Source: Cylicocyclus nassatus (Eukaryota; Nematoda; Chromadorea; Rhabditida; Strongylidae). Taken from it: a stretch of DNA of 64,000 nt. The notes under the pieces were generated by a model. It was not told where the DNA came from and did not search any database. It worked only from the letters and a program-made list of their open reading frames with translations. The DNA lies in contig CATQJL010000112.1 of the NCBI GenBank assembly GCA_958299035.1, positions 82,478,636 through 82,542,635 on the forward strand, given 5' to 3'. The translations under genes and the position numbers were made by a program. Positions within the stretch are counted from its first letter, which is position 1. The number at the start of each line of letters is the position of its first letter. Shown here one piece after another: positions 44,601 through 56,634 of the stretch.

Positions 44601-47600
44601 GTTGCGCGTATGAGAATGACTAAGTAAAGTAGGAAAGAACGTAATCGAAATTCAGACAACAGCATCACAGATACATAATTGAATTTTGGTGACTCTGATT
44701 CAGCATCTGCGAGCACCAGTATCAAGAAGTAAAGCATGTTTATAACCGAATAAGTCATTTCCCGTAAAAGCTTGAAAATTCATTATTTTGATGACGAAAC
44801 AGCACAAAAAATCCTAATAATCACATACTAAATCTCGAATTACAAAACAATTATGTGCATGTGTACATATGTAAAAATGGTGCTTACACATGAGAATTTG
44901 AGATACGTCAGCTAAAAAAATTGCTTCGGGAAATACGCTTACGCAAGATGTTCAAAGGTTCCGACATTCCCGAATAACAAAAATTCCAAACAGTAAAACA
45001 AAATTTTCATTTTTTTTCATCGAATAACTAAAACTTGTGATTTAGCACGTCTGCGCATGTGGATCTCAAACAGAGTTGAAAATCTGAAAAAACAATTTAC
45101 TGGAAGCCTAGCTATGTAACTTGCCGTGCTTTATGATGTTGAGAAATTTTAGTAGTCAGTACGACAAAGTATAGATGCAGTATGAACTTTTGAAAGGATT
45201 CTTATTCAGAATCAGCAATTTGAACCTTATGAAGTCTACAAAACCCAAGTCAAAACATTCTTTAGCTAAAACGATATGCAACTTTTTGTATGCTCTACTC
45301 CCCTCCTAAGCCAAAGTCATCTCGTTACAGTATGTTAATCTGCGGATATGCAATGCTATAGCAGCACTTAAGTTTGCAGGGTATTTCGCACTTTTGCAAG
45401 CGATAGGCAATATTGCACGTGGCGACCTAAGCTGAACACAAATGCAAGAAAGGCATTATCTAAGACAATTACTGTAGCCGGAAACAATCAATGAAGTGAA
45501 ATGAACTTAGTGGATTCTACTCTCAGATAAAGGTTGTTGAATATACGAGAGGTTTCATGATATCATCCGGCTTTAAAAGGCAACAAAAAGAGAACGCCAC
45601 CCATGTTATTTAGAACTTGGCATCAAAAAGTTTTAGTGTCTTCCCCTGATAAGCGTGAGAATAAAAGGAAAACATCGGAATTTTGCACAAAAAGAATTTA
45701 GACGATCATTCGGCTTATATACACACACAAAAAAAAGGAAATGCAGGATATTCTCGTCCTATATCTCACCAAGTGACCAAGTATGACAAAAAGCGTGAGA
45801 GCATAACATCGAGTAAAGCGAAAAGATATATAAAAGGAAAAATGTGATGCCGTACCTGAGCATAAACCTCAAAGAACCGCATAAGTAGCTCGCCAAGATT
45901 GACTTCAGGACTGTAAGGGTGCTTTCGTCGTACGGGCATGCCATAGTGCTGAAAACAAGAACTTCAAATAGATGTGGCTATTTGTGAGGCGGATTTGATT
46001 TGAATAATTGTAAAAAGCTGCCAGATTTGGTTCGAAACTGATCTCATTTCCAACATGACAAGAAATTTGAAAACGGGTGCTGAGTAGAGGAATGAGTACC
46101 GCGGTTGACACCACTTTCGCGGAGCACTGGTCCTCAAACGGTATGCTATACCGCGTGATAACTAGGAATCCGAGGGGCCGCACCTACTGGCGGTATTCCT
46201 TCCTCCAATCTTTCGTAAAAACAAGGAAGTTCGGATGTGGAGACTGCCTAGAGCGCTTATGAAGAACACAACCTACCGTATTCTGGTGGTTCACTTTAGC
46301 TCTGCGAAGAGTTCAACTACGAGAAAAACTGATTTCTGATGCTTGCTCTTCTAGCTTTTTACTGGAGGGAAACCAAAAAATGGAAAAAAGACGCCAACTC
46401 ACGAAATCAAATGCTCAAGTACTCTCTAGCTTACCAAACTGAGAAAGCAGAGGAACACTGATACAGCGAACGCTAACTGGTGCCAAAATCAGAAGCCAAC
46501 TGGGCAAATGCTGTGCATATAACGCGGTTGCTGAGAGAGATTGACAGGTACATAAAATATGAGAGACGAAAATCAGAAACCAAATTAGCAAATGCTGTAT
46601 AATGCAGTTGAGAGAGACGGTATATACCCGGAAGATGAACAATGCCAAAACCATAAGTCAATGATCAAATGTGGTATAGCGCAGTTGGAAGGCCGGCGGA
46701 TATACACAGAACATAAGAGAGAAGGAAATTCTAAGTAAATGCCAATTCTACTTCCCCATCTCAATGCAAATCTTTTCTGGTAGATTCTAAGAGTTCTGTA
46801 GTTGACAATATAGTTGTCCTTTTGAGTACACACAAAATTAGAACATTACCCATTACTTACAAGAAAATTATACTTGTGACAGTGGCCATTCGAAATGGGA
46901 TGTAACCGGGATGCATCCAGAAATTCTGATCCAAAAACTGGCCTAGCTATGTGGGGAATGGTCTTACGAACGAACTGGGCATCTCCGAGTAGACGAAGTC
47001 ATAGTGATGGTCTAGTTCACTTCTTGACGCTATGTTTCAATTTTATTTGATTTTGATTTTGACCCTGCGCGAAAGTGCGCTTTTCTTCAAGTAAACTCAT
47101 TGCCAGTTAACTGTTTCGCAGTTTTACAAGGCAGTTTCCAAACAACTGTCGAATGAATACCTTACTATGAATGCCCATGCTCACCAAGTATTCTTGCCTT
47201 ATTGAAAGCGACAGCTATTAAAAGCTTCCTAGAATTCAAAGGGCATCCAAAAAAGTTTAGATTTGATCGGAAAAAATTCTGTGCGCGTAAGAGGTGACGG
47301 TTCGAGAAATAACATTTTATGAAGGCCAAATGTTGTGGTCCGTTCATACGCCCTGCTTCAAAAGCTGATATATGTTGAGCTTGATTAACAAACAAAGGTC
47401 ACGAAAGTGATTCACAGGAATTTGCTATATAAGAATGTTACGCACACACTATGTACTGTGAACCTCCAGCCTTTGATTGAAAAATTATTACAAAATCAAA
47501 CCTTGTGTCCTAGATTACATACACACGGAGTTTATTAATCCGACCTTCTAGAACCCTACTTGCTCAAATCTGTACATCCCTCTAGATCGTATACCTAGTA

Positions 47601-50600
47601 GAGCTTTACGACAACAGCAGTGCCCAAAATGTAACTCGAGAACCTTTGACTGCAGAAACCCCTTTAAATACGTCGCTCACATCAGTCTAGATGGCAAGTA
47701 AACATGTTGTGACGTTAGGAAAAAACATAATAGTGGTCAAAAAAGTACCCGGCATTGTTGAGAATGGTAAAGACCCAAGTGCAAACTTGCGCAGTAGATT
47801 GCCATATTCGTACTGAAAAACTACGCTTTGTGAATAATTTTCGGGCGGTGAAGCCGGGACTGGATTTCTTGTAAGGAATGCTCAGCATCACGGCATAGGG
47901 TAACTTTTTTCCAAAGATGAAAAATCCCACTCAGAGTTAGTCTATGCGATCTACGCTCAGCTCCTAGTAGTGATTAAATCTGTCTAGCCGCTTCATAAAG
48001 GTACAAAGTGATAAACTGAGAGTGAACATGAGGGAAACTGCCCATAACAAAATCGCAACATAAGGATAACATTTTGATAAATTTAAAGCGTATAGGAAAA
48101 CTTGTACTCCAGACATTATCCTAGCGATCAGACCATTCAGAAAATGAACAGAATATTCACGCTCAGAGTGAGTTGGTTTCTGTATCCGATGCAGCTGTAT
48201 GATATAAAACCTATACTTCTAAGTATCCTAAATACAACATCGTGAGTTAGAATCTCACCGCAAGAATCTTTCAATGTTGAACATTTCTCCATCAAGGGTG
48301 AGATCTTTGATGGAGGATGTTTCCTGTCTCTGAGCAACTTGGAATTTTATTAGGGAATTTCGTGGGTGGGTATCAAGCCTCGCATGTGCATGCTCACGCA
48401 ACGCCTTTTTAGATAAGAATTTTGTAGCGTTCAGCAGCGAAAAATTTGCGCTGACATTAATTATGCGTAAGACTAAGAATCCGAGAAGTTCTGACTGAAA
48501 AAAAAGAAAATCTTATCACACAACACTTGCTGCACATTTTAGATGTGATATAAAAATATTTGTGATTTTTGAATCTCAAAGACAGCTTATAAGGTACGAA
48601 TGAATTCACGAACTTTATGAAGACGATGACTAGATGTTTTTAATTAAGCATCTTCAAAATCGCAAATCCTTTGAAGACAGTCATACTACCCAAATGGCCC
48701 GCTAAAAGTCTACTGTCTGCATGGATCAGACCATTGACTTCAGGCAGAAGAAAACAGTGACTACAGTTGAACCATTACAAATGATTATTTGTGTCATTGC
48801 CGCATTGTCCACCTTAGGCGTCCCAATATTGGATTTTTGGATCAGATACTCCTTCAGGTGAGAGTTTCTGCCGTTAATGTGTTTTCCTTCCCGTGCAAGC
48901 ACCTTTAGACTACTAGTTCACTAGTCATATGAAATGATTCGACTGCATAGAACCATTTGAAGTGCAAGTATATTACGAATCTTTGCATAATCTAACGTCT
49001 AGCTTCCAATAATCACACGCAAAATAAACCCAATTTTCAAACTCATCAGGCTGTTAGGTCCCCGCCATCACTTCGCACATCGCGTAAGCCGTACAACGGC
49101 GCATTCTCATCGTTACAGGCTATGATGATCCGTTGTGATGTGTGCGCCAGCGAATACCACGAAAAACAACAACAATACGCTATAGAGCTACTGGCAAACG
49201 GCCAGAAAAACCTTAGCGCCTCAAAAACACACTATTATTGTCAACTAGTAGATCGGAAGACAGATGATAGTAGAAAATGAGCAAAGATCAAGCAAATCGG
49301 TTGCAAAGATAAGCAACTGCGATTGAATAAAGATTAATCATTGCAAAAATTATTTGATAAACAAAGAAAATGACCTGATTAATCTAAACAGAAAAATAAG
49401 TCCATGAATGAGTCATAAATGAGGAAACCCCTACACGATGTCGTAGGAATCTTTTTCATTCCCCTTTCCTCTCCCCCTCCCCCTCCCTGACTTCATTTGA
49501 CGAAAAGTCACACGTACTTCAACATAAACATTTCCTCCCCGACATCAAAAAACGTGCGTAAACATGAGCATGGACTCACGCACTATCTGTGATCAGTGAA
49601 CAGCTACTGTTACCCGAAAATAGCCATATTAGCACTGAGAACAGACTTGCTATCGAAAGCTCTCATTCGTGATGTACTTTATGAGCAAAACATTGAGCTA
49701 CGTACAACGAGATTTTTCCATCTTGGAGCTCCCAGCCAGCTTCACGCAAGAGTAGCGACGCGATTTGGCAACACTTCAATTTTGTAAGCGCATCGTAATT
49801 TATAGAAGATAGCGCAATTTATCAATCTACAAGCCCAAAGGCGCCCAAAAAAAGCCCGAAAGCGCCAGAAAGAGCCGGAAGACAGAAACGAACTTTTGGT
49901 AATATCCTGACATTATTTTGATGTGCAGACGACAGAAAATGAACCAAAAAGACTCGGTTGGGAAAACAACCACATTCCTTAGTGCCAAAACGTACGCACA
50001 GAAGGGGGCTTCCTGCCTTTTCTAGCGCTTTTGGGCTTTTTTGGGGCTTTTGAGCGCTTTGTTGGGCCTTTCTCGCGAAGTATAACGGTTCCTTAGGGTT
50101 GTATTTGAAGACATCCGGCAGATTTCCAGATTGCGTGGAGACTGAAATCGCATGAAGTGTGTCCGGAGCCTAACGCACCGTATCAAAGTAACTCGATAGC
50201 GCCTTCCCCCCCCCCCCCCTCGTGTGTACGAGTTATTTATCGTACTTTTGATCCTTTAATCCATATTGAGCATGTGCAGGCACAAGACGCGAAATGTCGT
50301 CGCCACGTTGGCATCTCTTTGTTCGCGTCATCGCAAGCGGCATTGTGACACTATGCTGGCGGGTGGGCAACTATGGTCACAGTCTAGAGAGGGAAAGGGA
50401 GGAAATAGTAAAAGGCAGGTTTCCGTACTCATAGTAAACATGCTAACTACCATGCAAAGGGATGACCGTAAGTTCTCCAAAGAATAGAAATTTCGACAAA
50501 TAACCTGTAGCTTCCCTTCCGTTGCTCTCATGGGTAGCAAAAACAATGAATTTATGGAACTCATTTCACATGCAAGAGCCGCCGCGCGAGCCAATTAACG

Positions 50601-53600
50601 TTAGCCTAAGCTTCCACAACGGCTGTTAGTCATTGTATAGATCAACGATTGAGTTCTTTGCAATCTAAGTTCTTGAGTGAGACCATAAATATGTGAGCTC
50701 CCTATCATTTTATGAGAGATAAGCTTTGGTAGAGCTGCGAATCTAAACTTTGTCTCGATGTATAGAAACACTCATAAATGGATAGAAAAGAGTTGAAGAT
50801 GTGCAATTCACAACTGGGTACAGTAAAAAAAAACATCCCTGGAAGTGCTGATTTTTGCAAAAACATGTGCCGGTAAAGATTACCGCGACTGTTACAGTTG
50901 CCGTACGGGTAAGATTTTTAGTACGTTCAGAGTACCACTTGTGTTGCATGAATAAAGGATGCCTCAGATAGGCGAAGTGAGGTGAGTTTACATAATCAAC
51001 CTGATCTGGACGTACAACCAACTTTCCACAAGGTAGTAACTGTAACGTTCCAGTAATGAAAGAGGTGGTATCAAATCGCTGAGGAAAGACATTACTAATA
51101 TCTCAGTGTCTTTCGTTCAGTTCAAAAGATGATATAACAGATCCCCAATCACTGATTTCACATACCGCAACCTTTCTATTCAACACAGGTGTCGAAATTC
51201 CATTCATGCCCCACCCTTCGTTGCATCACTGTTACAATAAAAAGGGGAACATCTGAACATTGCCCACGCAGGTTCTACGCCCACCTTGACACTTCCAAAG
51301 CAAAAAGCAAGGACAATATCAAACATGTGCAGAACGTGATCCTTCACGTAAAGTGGATTAGGAACCTTTGTCAATAGGATGGTTTGCAAATTTAACTTGC
51401 GACTTGTTGAAAATCGAAGCAGGTATTTGGAAATTTGAAAGAGAACAAAACAAAACCAACAAATCTCACAAAAAAGTGTAGAGAATTTCTGCTATACTTA
51501 CATGTAAGAAGTTGATCAGCATCAGTATCAGTCCATACGACGACAATCCGCCTGTGTAGGTCGTGTTCAACCGTCGCAGTATCAAAAACTGCTTCAACAC
51601 CAATATCAACGGTTCTACCACGGGAAATTCTTCTTTGACCTTGAAATCACTCCTCATAACGTTTTTACCAGTACGTGCAACCATACAATTACCTTTTCAA
51701 TGTAATCAGCAGCCTTCACACCCTGAGCGGTGTTGAAAGAGATGTCCACATTGACCAAGGTGTCCTTTTCGACCATCTTCACGATCGGGACGAAGGCATC
51801 GGAGAAGACCGCAACTGACTTGGCCAGTCCGACCTCCTCGAGGTAGTTGGCGGTTTCTTGCATGCAATTCGCCTGAAGTGATATAAATTAGACAGAAAAC
51901 GTCGAAAAACAATATAAGATTTCCAGGTTTTTCTTAGTTGCTCATTTCCTTGTTCAAATAGTAATCGAAAGGTTTCTTAGCATTTGAATGGTGCGCTTAA
52001 CTCAAACCAACAAGGCTAATCTCATAAAGGTCTGTTTTCTACACTATTTTGTAGGGAAGTTTTTTTACTACACCATCGTACTAAACTTACAGCTAGCGCA
52101 CCTGGCCCACATTTCATGAAGCTCAAGATTGGAAAAAACAAAGTTCAGTTTACCACTATAAATTCCATTCAATGTTCAGGACGCATGGAAAAGAATAGCA
52201 TGGTGGCATCCGAGGTACCCTTCCTTCCCACCCAAATCAAGGCTGCAGATTTGACTACAGCATGATTTCCGCAGATCAGAAAACGAAGTATCACACCTTT
52301 TCACGTGACGAAAAGGTGGCCTTCAATTCTTCCCGCATATGAAACACACTCGATTATGTATCACCTTACATCTATTCGTGGAATTCGTGCTCTAAATAGC
52401 CTCGCAGTTCCTCAAAAACAGAAATGAGCTGCGATCGATGACAAACACTTATGGGCGACGTCCCAAAAACTTCAGTGTATGGGTAATTATCGTCAACGGT
52501 CAATTCGAAGAAAACAGAAGCTGTGGCCATTAATACTTTAAAAATGAGATAAAGTGAAAATAAAGCAAGAAGTAAGCACTTGAGTTACACTCACCATGGC
52601 ACAAGTATCCTTCCATTCTTCACACTCGACTAAAACGTCGATGTCAGATGTTGGCAGGAATAATCGAGTACGTAAGCTGCCAAACACCGAAACTTTCACG
52701 TTGTTGCCTTTCCATCTCTCCTTTATAGCATTTTTCACCTAAAAACAATAACCATAATGTTGATAGATACAATCAGCAATACATCGCACCAATCTGGCTG
52801 ACGTTATCAACTTAATGAATGTGAAAAAGACATTTTGAACTGATTATTTCGCAAATATAGTTGGTGTCACAGTACTCCTTTTAGTAGGAACTACGCATGC
52901 GCAACGCGAGGGAGAGGGAGCACATGATTGGACAGACTTATATCTAATCGCATAGCTAGACAAACAGATATGAGTGCTCCAACAATAAACTAAGAGTTTG
53001 GGGATAAAAGTGTCTACAAAGCAATTTCCCCTTTTTCTTTTTTTTCGTCCAGCATCAGCACACGACAAAATGCAAGTACGCCAAGCAGCTTCAAGCATTT
53101 CCAAATTCATTCATCGTTCGCGACAAAGAAACTGCCACTTGAACAAGGACGAATTGCTTGCCCTTTCTTGGCTGCAAAGCGCTGAAATGTTTCAGCATAC
53201 CCGAAACTTGGTGGAACTTGGGGTGATTCACAAACATTTCATTCATATTGAGAAATCACAGCACAGCTGCCTCCCTGCACAACTTGATTTCGAGTTTGAT
53301 AAGTGAAACATTCTAAAGACCATCGTCCAGTTTGTTCCAATGAATTCTGTCCATTACTGCAAAAATAGCAAAAGACCGCAAATTCGCTGCAATCTCTTCC
53401 AATCCATCAAAGCCCTGACCCAAAAAATAACTACTTACAGACAACCAGGTACGTTCTTCGCGAGAAAATGCCCTTTCAAGTTTAACCCTGACATAAATTT
53501 GTTCACTGCAAGTGCGACCAAAATTTTCGGAACAGGCAGTTCGAAACTCAATGTCGATTGAAACAAACTCAAAGAGTTGAAAACCGAGCGAAGTCTTCCT

Positions 53601-56600
53601 TGAAAACGGAAAGACGAAGAAACAAACAGGAAGATGTAAATGAAGAAGAATTTTCTGCTGGTAAAGAAGAGTTACAAGAAAAGATCAAGAAGACGTTGTA
53701 AACGACAAGTTGGTATCAAAAGACAAGATCCTCATGAGGCAGTGAATTTTATCCAAATTGTAATTTTTGCCCAAATGAATCAATCAAGATGAAGCCCATT
53801 CCAACTTACAACTAGTTGGCATATTATCTACTCATAATTGTGCAAGGAGAAGATGCTGCAAAATACGGTTTATAATGAGTAATACGAAGAAGCAGTGTTT
53901 TATTCATATGAACTGAGAGACCAGCAGACTTTTCCAGTTAGAATGGAATCCACGCATAAATCACACTAGATGAGCAAAATTACGACTCATTGGTCATGAT
54001 TAAAGGCGATGGCATATCTGAGCACTGGGGTTTTCACGTGATAACGGTCAGGGACTTAACTAATGTTGCTCAGTGTCAGATTTGGATATACTTTTCCTCG
54101 ATCGCGGATAAATCATTTGCGCTGCCGCTTGGGCCGCGCCAGTTGGGGTCCCAGTGTTTCTTGAGGAAGCTCTGATTTACCTATACATTCAATTGCCCTA
54201 CTCAAAACAAAGATCTTGCTAGGAAAGCAGGAGAAGTCAAACGTCTATAATCACATATTCCAACTCATACTTGCATAGCGATGCACGTTTTTGAAAGCAA
54301 AATTCCCACAAGAGCGTTTGCTAAATTTAGCATAGAAATTTTGATATAAACGAATGCACAAATCGTGAGCGAAAGGGAAGATATTTGGGAAATTTGCACT
54401 ACTTGTGATATAAACACTGTAAAATCAAATATTACAACATTGTAAAATCAAATATTACCAATCATCATGACGAAATACCTCTATGGTAGTCGTGCTGATG
54501 ACAATTAAATTTACACTTAAAGTTTGAATAAAGTGTTGTTAAAAGGAAAAGACAAGTAGATTACACAAAAATAAAACTGAAAAATGTGAAAAAGAAAAAA
54601 GACAATGGAAAGAGAGAACCTCTAAAACATACCTTTCGGAACACTTCTAACCGTACGGCTTCTTCTAATCGGCATGGCCGTAACCATTGGAAGATATCCT
54701 TTATTTCTTCATGTAGCCTGAAATATGAGGGATGATACAGAGCACAATCACAAATCTGCAATATTCCTCATCAAATTTTCTTCTTTTTCCTGCTCACTTT
54801 CATAGTCACCTTCTATATCTCGAATTTTATCGTACGCAAGCCATTCCTAGGCAACGAAACAAATCCCAGCCAATAATAATTTGACATCACATTACAGCGT
54901 ACGATAACATTTTGATTGACGTAATACTAATCGGAACCGCGTGTATGATGCGCTCCGTTCAGCGTTATTTCACCGCAGCCTTCAATCTATGGTATGGATC
55001 GATTCCTATCAGTGAGTGATGGAAAAAAAGTATCAACGCACAATCGTTTGTCAATATAAAGGAAACAATCGATTTTTTACATGATTTCATGCACATAATG
55101 ATCTCAACTAACTTTACCCACCAAAACTGTAAACTGTAAAAGAGCGTGAGCTAATAAAGTCACAAGCAGAAATTCTTTTTAAATGAGTAGAGATAGAGCA
55201 TGACTCGTTATAAACTTAAACCGCGATATAAATAATACTTATGCTCATCCTCAATGTTTTCACTCTTTCTTGAAACCCAAAAATTACTCTTGCTGGAACT
55301 CTTCGACGGATCAAATTTTGCCAAGCATTGAGAGCAGATATCTCTACAAGCATAGTGTAATTGCATAATTGCCCATGCTACTGCTTCCAGAGAATTCAAT
55401 CTTCACACCCTGTCCTTTCGCACCTGGATCTGATAGAACGAAGGTAATCTGATTAGTGCGTGTAAAAAAACTTGTAAAATGCTTTTCTTAAGCATACAAC
55501 TATTCGCGATCCATGTTCTCATATAACGATACGAAATATTTCAACTGAGCCTATACCAACGCGAGCGAACGTTCGCTCGTTCACGCTCAATGTTCGCAGT
55601 CTTCCGAAAAATTACACAAATGCGAATAGGTATGGTTACACAGTCATTGATCATGATCGCCGTACGGCCCAAGTCGATACTTCACAAACAAAAATAGTGA
55701 CCACACTAGATGTTATTTCAGTTATAAAACTGAAACTGTAAATCGGAAGTGAAAGAAAACTCTATTACTCTCAGCTCAGCTTAAAAGCTTACTAAAATCT
55801 CAGTTATAAAACTGAAACTGTAAATCGGAAGTGAAAGAAAACTCTATTACTCTCAGCTCAGCTTAAAAGCTTACTAAAACATGATAAAATGTGTGTACGC
55901 TTCAAAAATGATTGCTAACTCGAAAGTTTTATTTTTGTGGACGAATAGTTGTATCTGTGGTAGTGCGAAAATCCGTAATCGATAAAAAATGATATTACTT
56001 TGATTCTATATCCAGCACACATAAGCCACGGGGTGAATACTACTGAGTTTTCCGCAGTAACTTTCCGTAAAGCAAATCAACTCTGACAATTAAGCATGTT
56101 CGTATATTTTCATGCCCATTCAAAAATAGCTCTAATAAATCATTCAAAGCCCACCATTTTCAACAACTCGCATGACCACAATATCACGTGAAAATTCCAA
56201 AAACATATTCTGGCCAAATGCCAAACAACATGAGGCAAACAGGCTTATTAAAATTCATGAACAAACAACTTCTTCTCGCCCCGAAACGCGCACGAGAGCA
56301 CCTAGAGCACAGTGGGTTTCGCCACAGTGTGCGTGTGCTCTCAACGATGTATTGGCGACGAAAAAACCGGAAACTCACGCTGCTCTAGGCAGACACAGAC
56401 AGGAGAAGTGTGAGTGATTGCGGATACTTAGCACACGGGACACTTACCCTTCTATTGACAGGCTATAGCGTTTCGTTGCCCATGGTGCGATAATCTCATC
56501 GTAGCCGAATAAACGGCCAGCCTTCTCCATATACCAACATTCGTCCCTGGACGTCGATGGTGACGCTTCTGGCGACGCCATCATCGTCGCCAAGCCAGCG

Positions 56601-56620
56601 GGTTCAGGAACCATTTTCAT
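29616..56620 (-). CDS. gld-4: GLD-4/TENT4-type non-canonical poly(A) polymerase
   Basis: Twelve exons: 56620-56448, 54717-54633, 52738-52595, 51872-51693, 51639-51502, 45948-45856, 44534-44414, 32292-32225, 31529-31401, 31340-31269, 30877-30614, 30311-29616. All are GT-AG and in frame, giving 720 aa. It adds 3' tails to RNA. Nucleotidyltransferase signature: FGS at 105-107, SDID at 117-120 (Asp118 and Asp120) and VDISF with Asp177. The central domain has LVLKQFLILRRLN (about 205-220) and the PAP-associated motif NEVGRSSFN at 313. The opening GLHEEIKDIFQWLRPCRLEE matches the TENT4 (PAPD5/7) family. Residues about 540-720 are a Gly/Arg/Ser-rich basic tail in GC-rich exon 12, ending NRQRHK. The start is chosen because an in-frame TGA lies upstream and an AG acceptor precedes it by 11 bases. 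C. elegans GLD-4 acts with GLS-1 in germline development. Confidence 0.93.
34049..34086 (+). repeat. Terminal double-stem hairpin of repeat copy C
   Basis: CCAGTGCG (34049-34056) pairs with CGCATTGG (34079-34086) with one G-U pair, and CCTCTGC (34060-34066) pairs with GCAGAGG (34070-34076) around TTC. Compared with the reverse complement of the hairpin at 16400-16437, one inner pair changed C-G to T-A on both sides. The element body lies on the higher-coordinate side. Confidence 0.85.
34049..34743 (-). repeat. Hairpin-tailed repeat family, copy C
   Basis: The most complete copy, read on the minus strand. It starts CATAACTTATGATAACGGGC, has a GTGTGTGTGTC/TGTC tract, ACGAAATTC, GCGCATGCTAC, GTCAAACGGATCCACTTGGC, CGCCAAAAAGAAATGGTCGC, AGATTTTTGCATAGAGATG and GCGCGGTATGTTTCAATG, and ends in the hairpin at 34086-34049. 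Length is about 695 bp, with no coding capacity. It matches copy A (15098-15715) at the front and copy B (15845-16437) at the back. Confidence 0.65.
36290..36347 (+). repeat. 29-bp tandem duplication
   Basis: Two adjacent 29-bp copies beginning GGTATCAAGGATTTTA, differing at two positions. It lies inside the 12-kb gld-4 intron. Confidence 0.8.
38640..39240. other. GC-rich island inside the gld-4 intron
   Basis: About 600 bp markedly richer in G+C and CpG than the surrounding intron. Long ORFs occur on both strands (up to 182 codons), as expected from low stop-codon density; none shows a domain or splice signals. Possible readings: an internal promoter or enhancer, an old GC-rich repeat, or a nested non-coding gene. 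A hairpin lies at 39102-39158. Confidence 0.5.
39102..39158 (+). other. 57-nt imperfect hairpin in the GC-rich island
   Basis: AGAAACACGTACATAGAGC (39102-39120) pairs with GCTCTATGTTCGTTTCT (39142-39158) apart from a small internal bulge. The inner part can fold further (AGCGCACA against TGTGCT). It is similar in size to a short RNA hairpin; no expression evidence. Confidence 0.3.
39470..39633. mobile_element. 164-bp MITE
   Basis: ATGTCGCCGAAAGTGGGAGG at 39492-39511 is inverted as CCTCCCACTTTCGGCGACAT at 39593-39612. Weaker inverted similarity extends outward to AGAATCCTGGG at 39470 and CCCCAGAATTCT at 39633. Confidence 0.7.
41498..41714. mobile_element. Inverted-repeat MITE
   Basis: AAATGGACCCTTCGGATTTT at the left is inverted at the right as AAAATCCGAGAAGGGTCCAT with one extra base. 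CCCAAGTACACTGTAG is inverted as CTACAGTGTACTTGGG. The arms are about 65-75 bp around a loop of about 80 bp. Confidence 0.7.
43315..43688. mobile_element. Inverted-repeat MITE, about 370 bp
   Basis: Inverted arms of about 165 bp centred near 43500. AGGCAGCGTCCAGGCAAATC pairs with GATTTGCCTGGATGCTGCCT, GGCTGAGATAT with ATATCTCAGCC, and GGACCCCAGGATCGTATTT with AAATACGATTCTGGGGTCC. Confidence 0.75.
46482..46720 (+). repeat. Three degenerate tandem repeats, unit about 80 bp
   Basis: Units starting near 46482, 46568 and 46645 share the order CCAAAATCAGAAGCCAA-like, GCAAATGCTGT-like, ATAATGCAGTTG-like and a GATATACA-like block. Divergence between units is substantial. Confidence 0.55.
49831..50070. 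mobile_element. Inverted-repeat element, about 240 bp
   Basis: AAGCCCAAAGGCGCCCAAAA with GCCCGAAAGCGCCAGAAAG at 49831-49872 is imperfectly inverted at 50018-50070 (CTTTTCTAGCGCTTTTGGGC, TTTTGAGCGCTTTGTTGGGC). Confidence 0.55.
54418..54457 (+). repeat. 23-bp short tandem repeat
   Basis: TGTAAAATCAAATATTAC occurs twice with a 23-bp period (54418 and 54441), within a gld-4 intron. Confidence 0.75.
55719..55879 (+). repeat. Perfect 82-bp tandem duplication
   Basis: The unit beginning CAGTTATAAAACTGAAACTG starts at 55719 and again at 55801 and reads identically to the end of the second copy near 55879. Each unit contains two small palindromes (CAGTTATAAAACTG and TAAAAGCTTA). It lies in the first gld-4 intron (54718-56447). 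Identity implies a recent event. Confidence 0.9.
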
Positions 56621-56634
56621 CGACGAATCGTCTG
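56621..56634 (-). promoter_or_regulatory. Probable trans-splice acceptor upstream of gld-4
   Basis: TACATTCCAG on the minus strand ends at 56632, leaving an 11-base leader (ACGATTCGTCG) before the ATG at 56620. This fits a spliced-leader acceptor or a 5'-UTR intron. Confidence 0.5.

Larger units (their letters stand above)
45949..51501 (-). other. 5.6-kb intron of gld-4
   Basis: Between exon 5 and exon 6, phase 0. Contains three degenerate tandem repeats at 46482-46720 and an inverted-repeat element at 49831-50070. No nested gene recognised; a C run near 50208-50219 may be hard to sequence. Confidence 0.6.
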
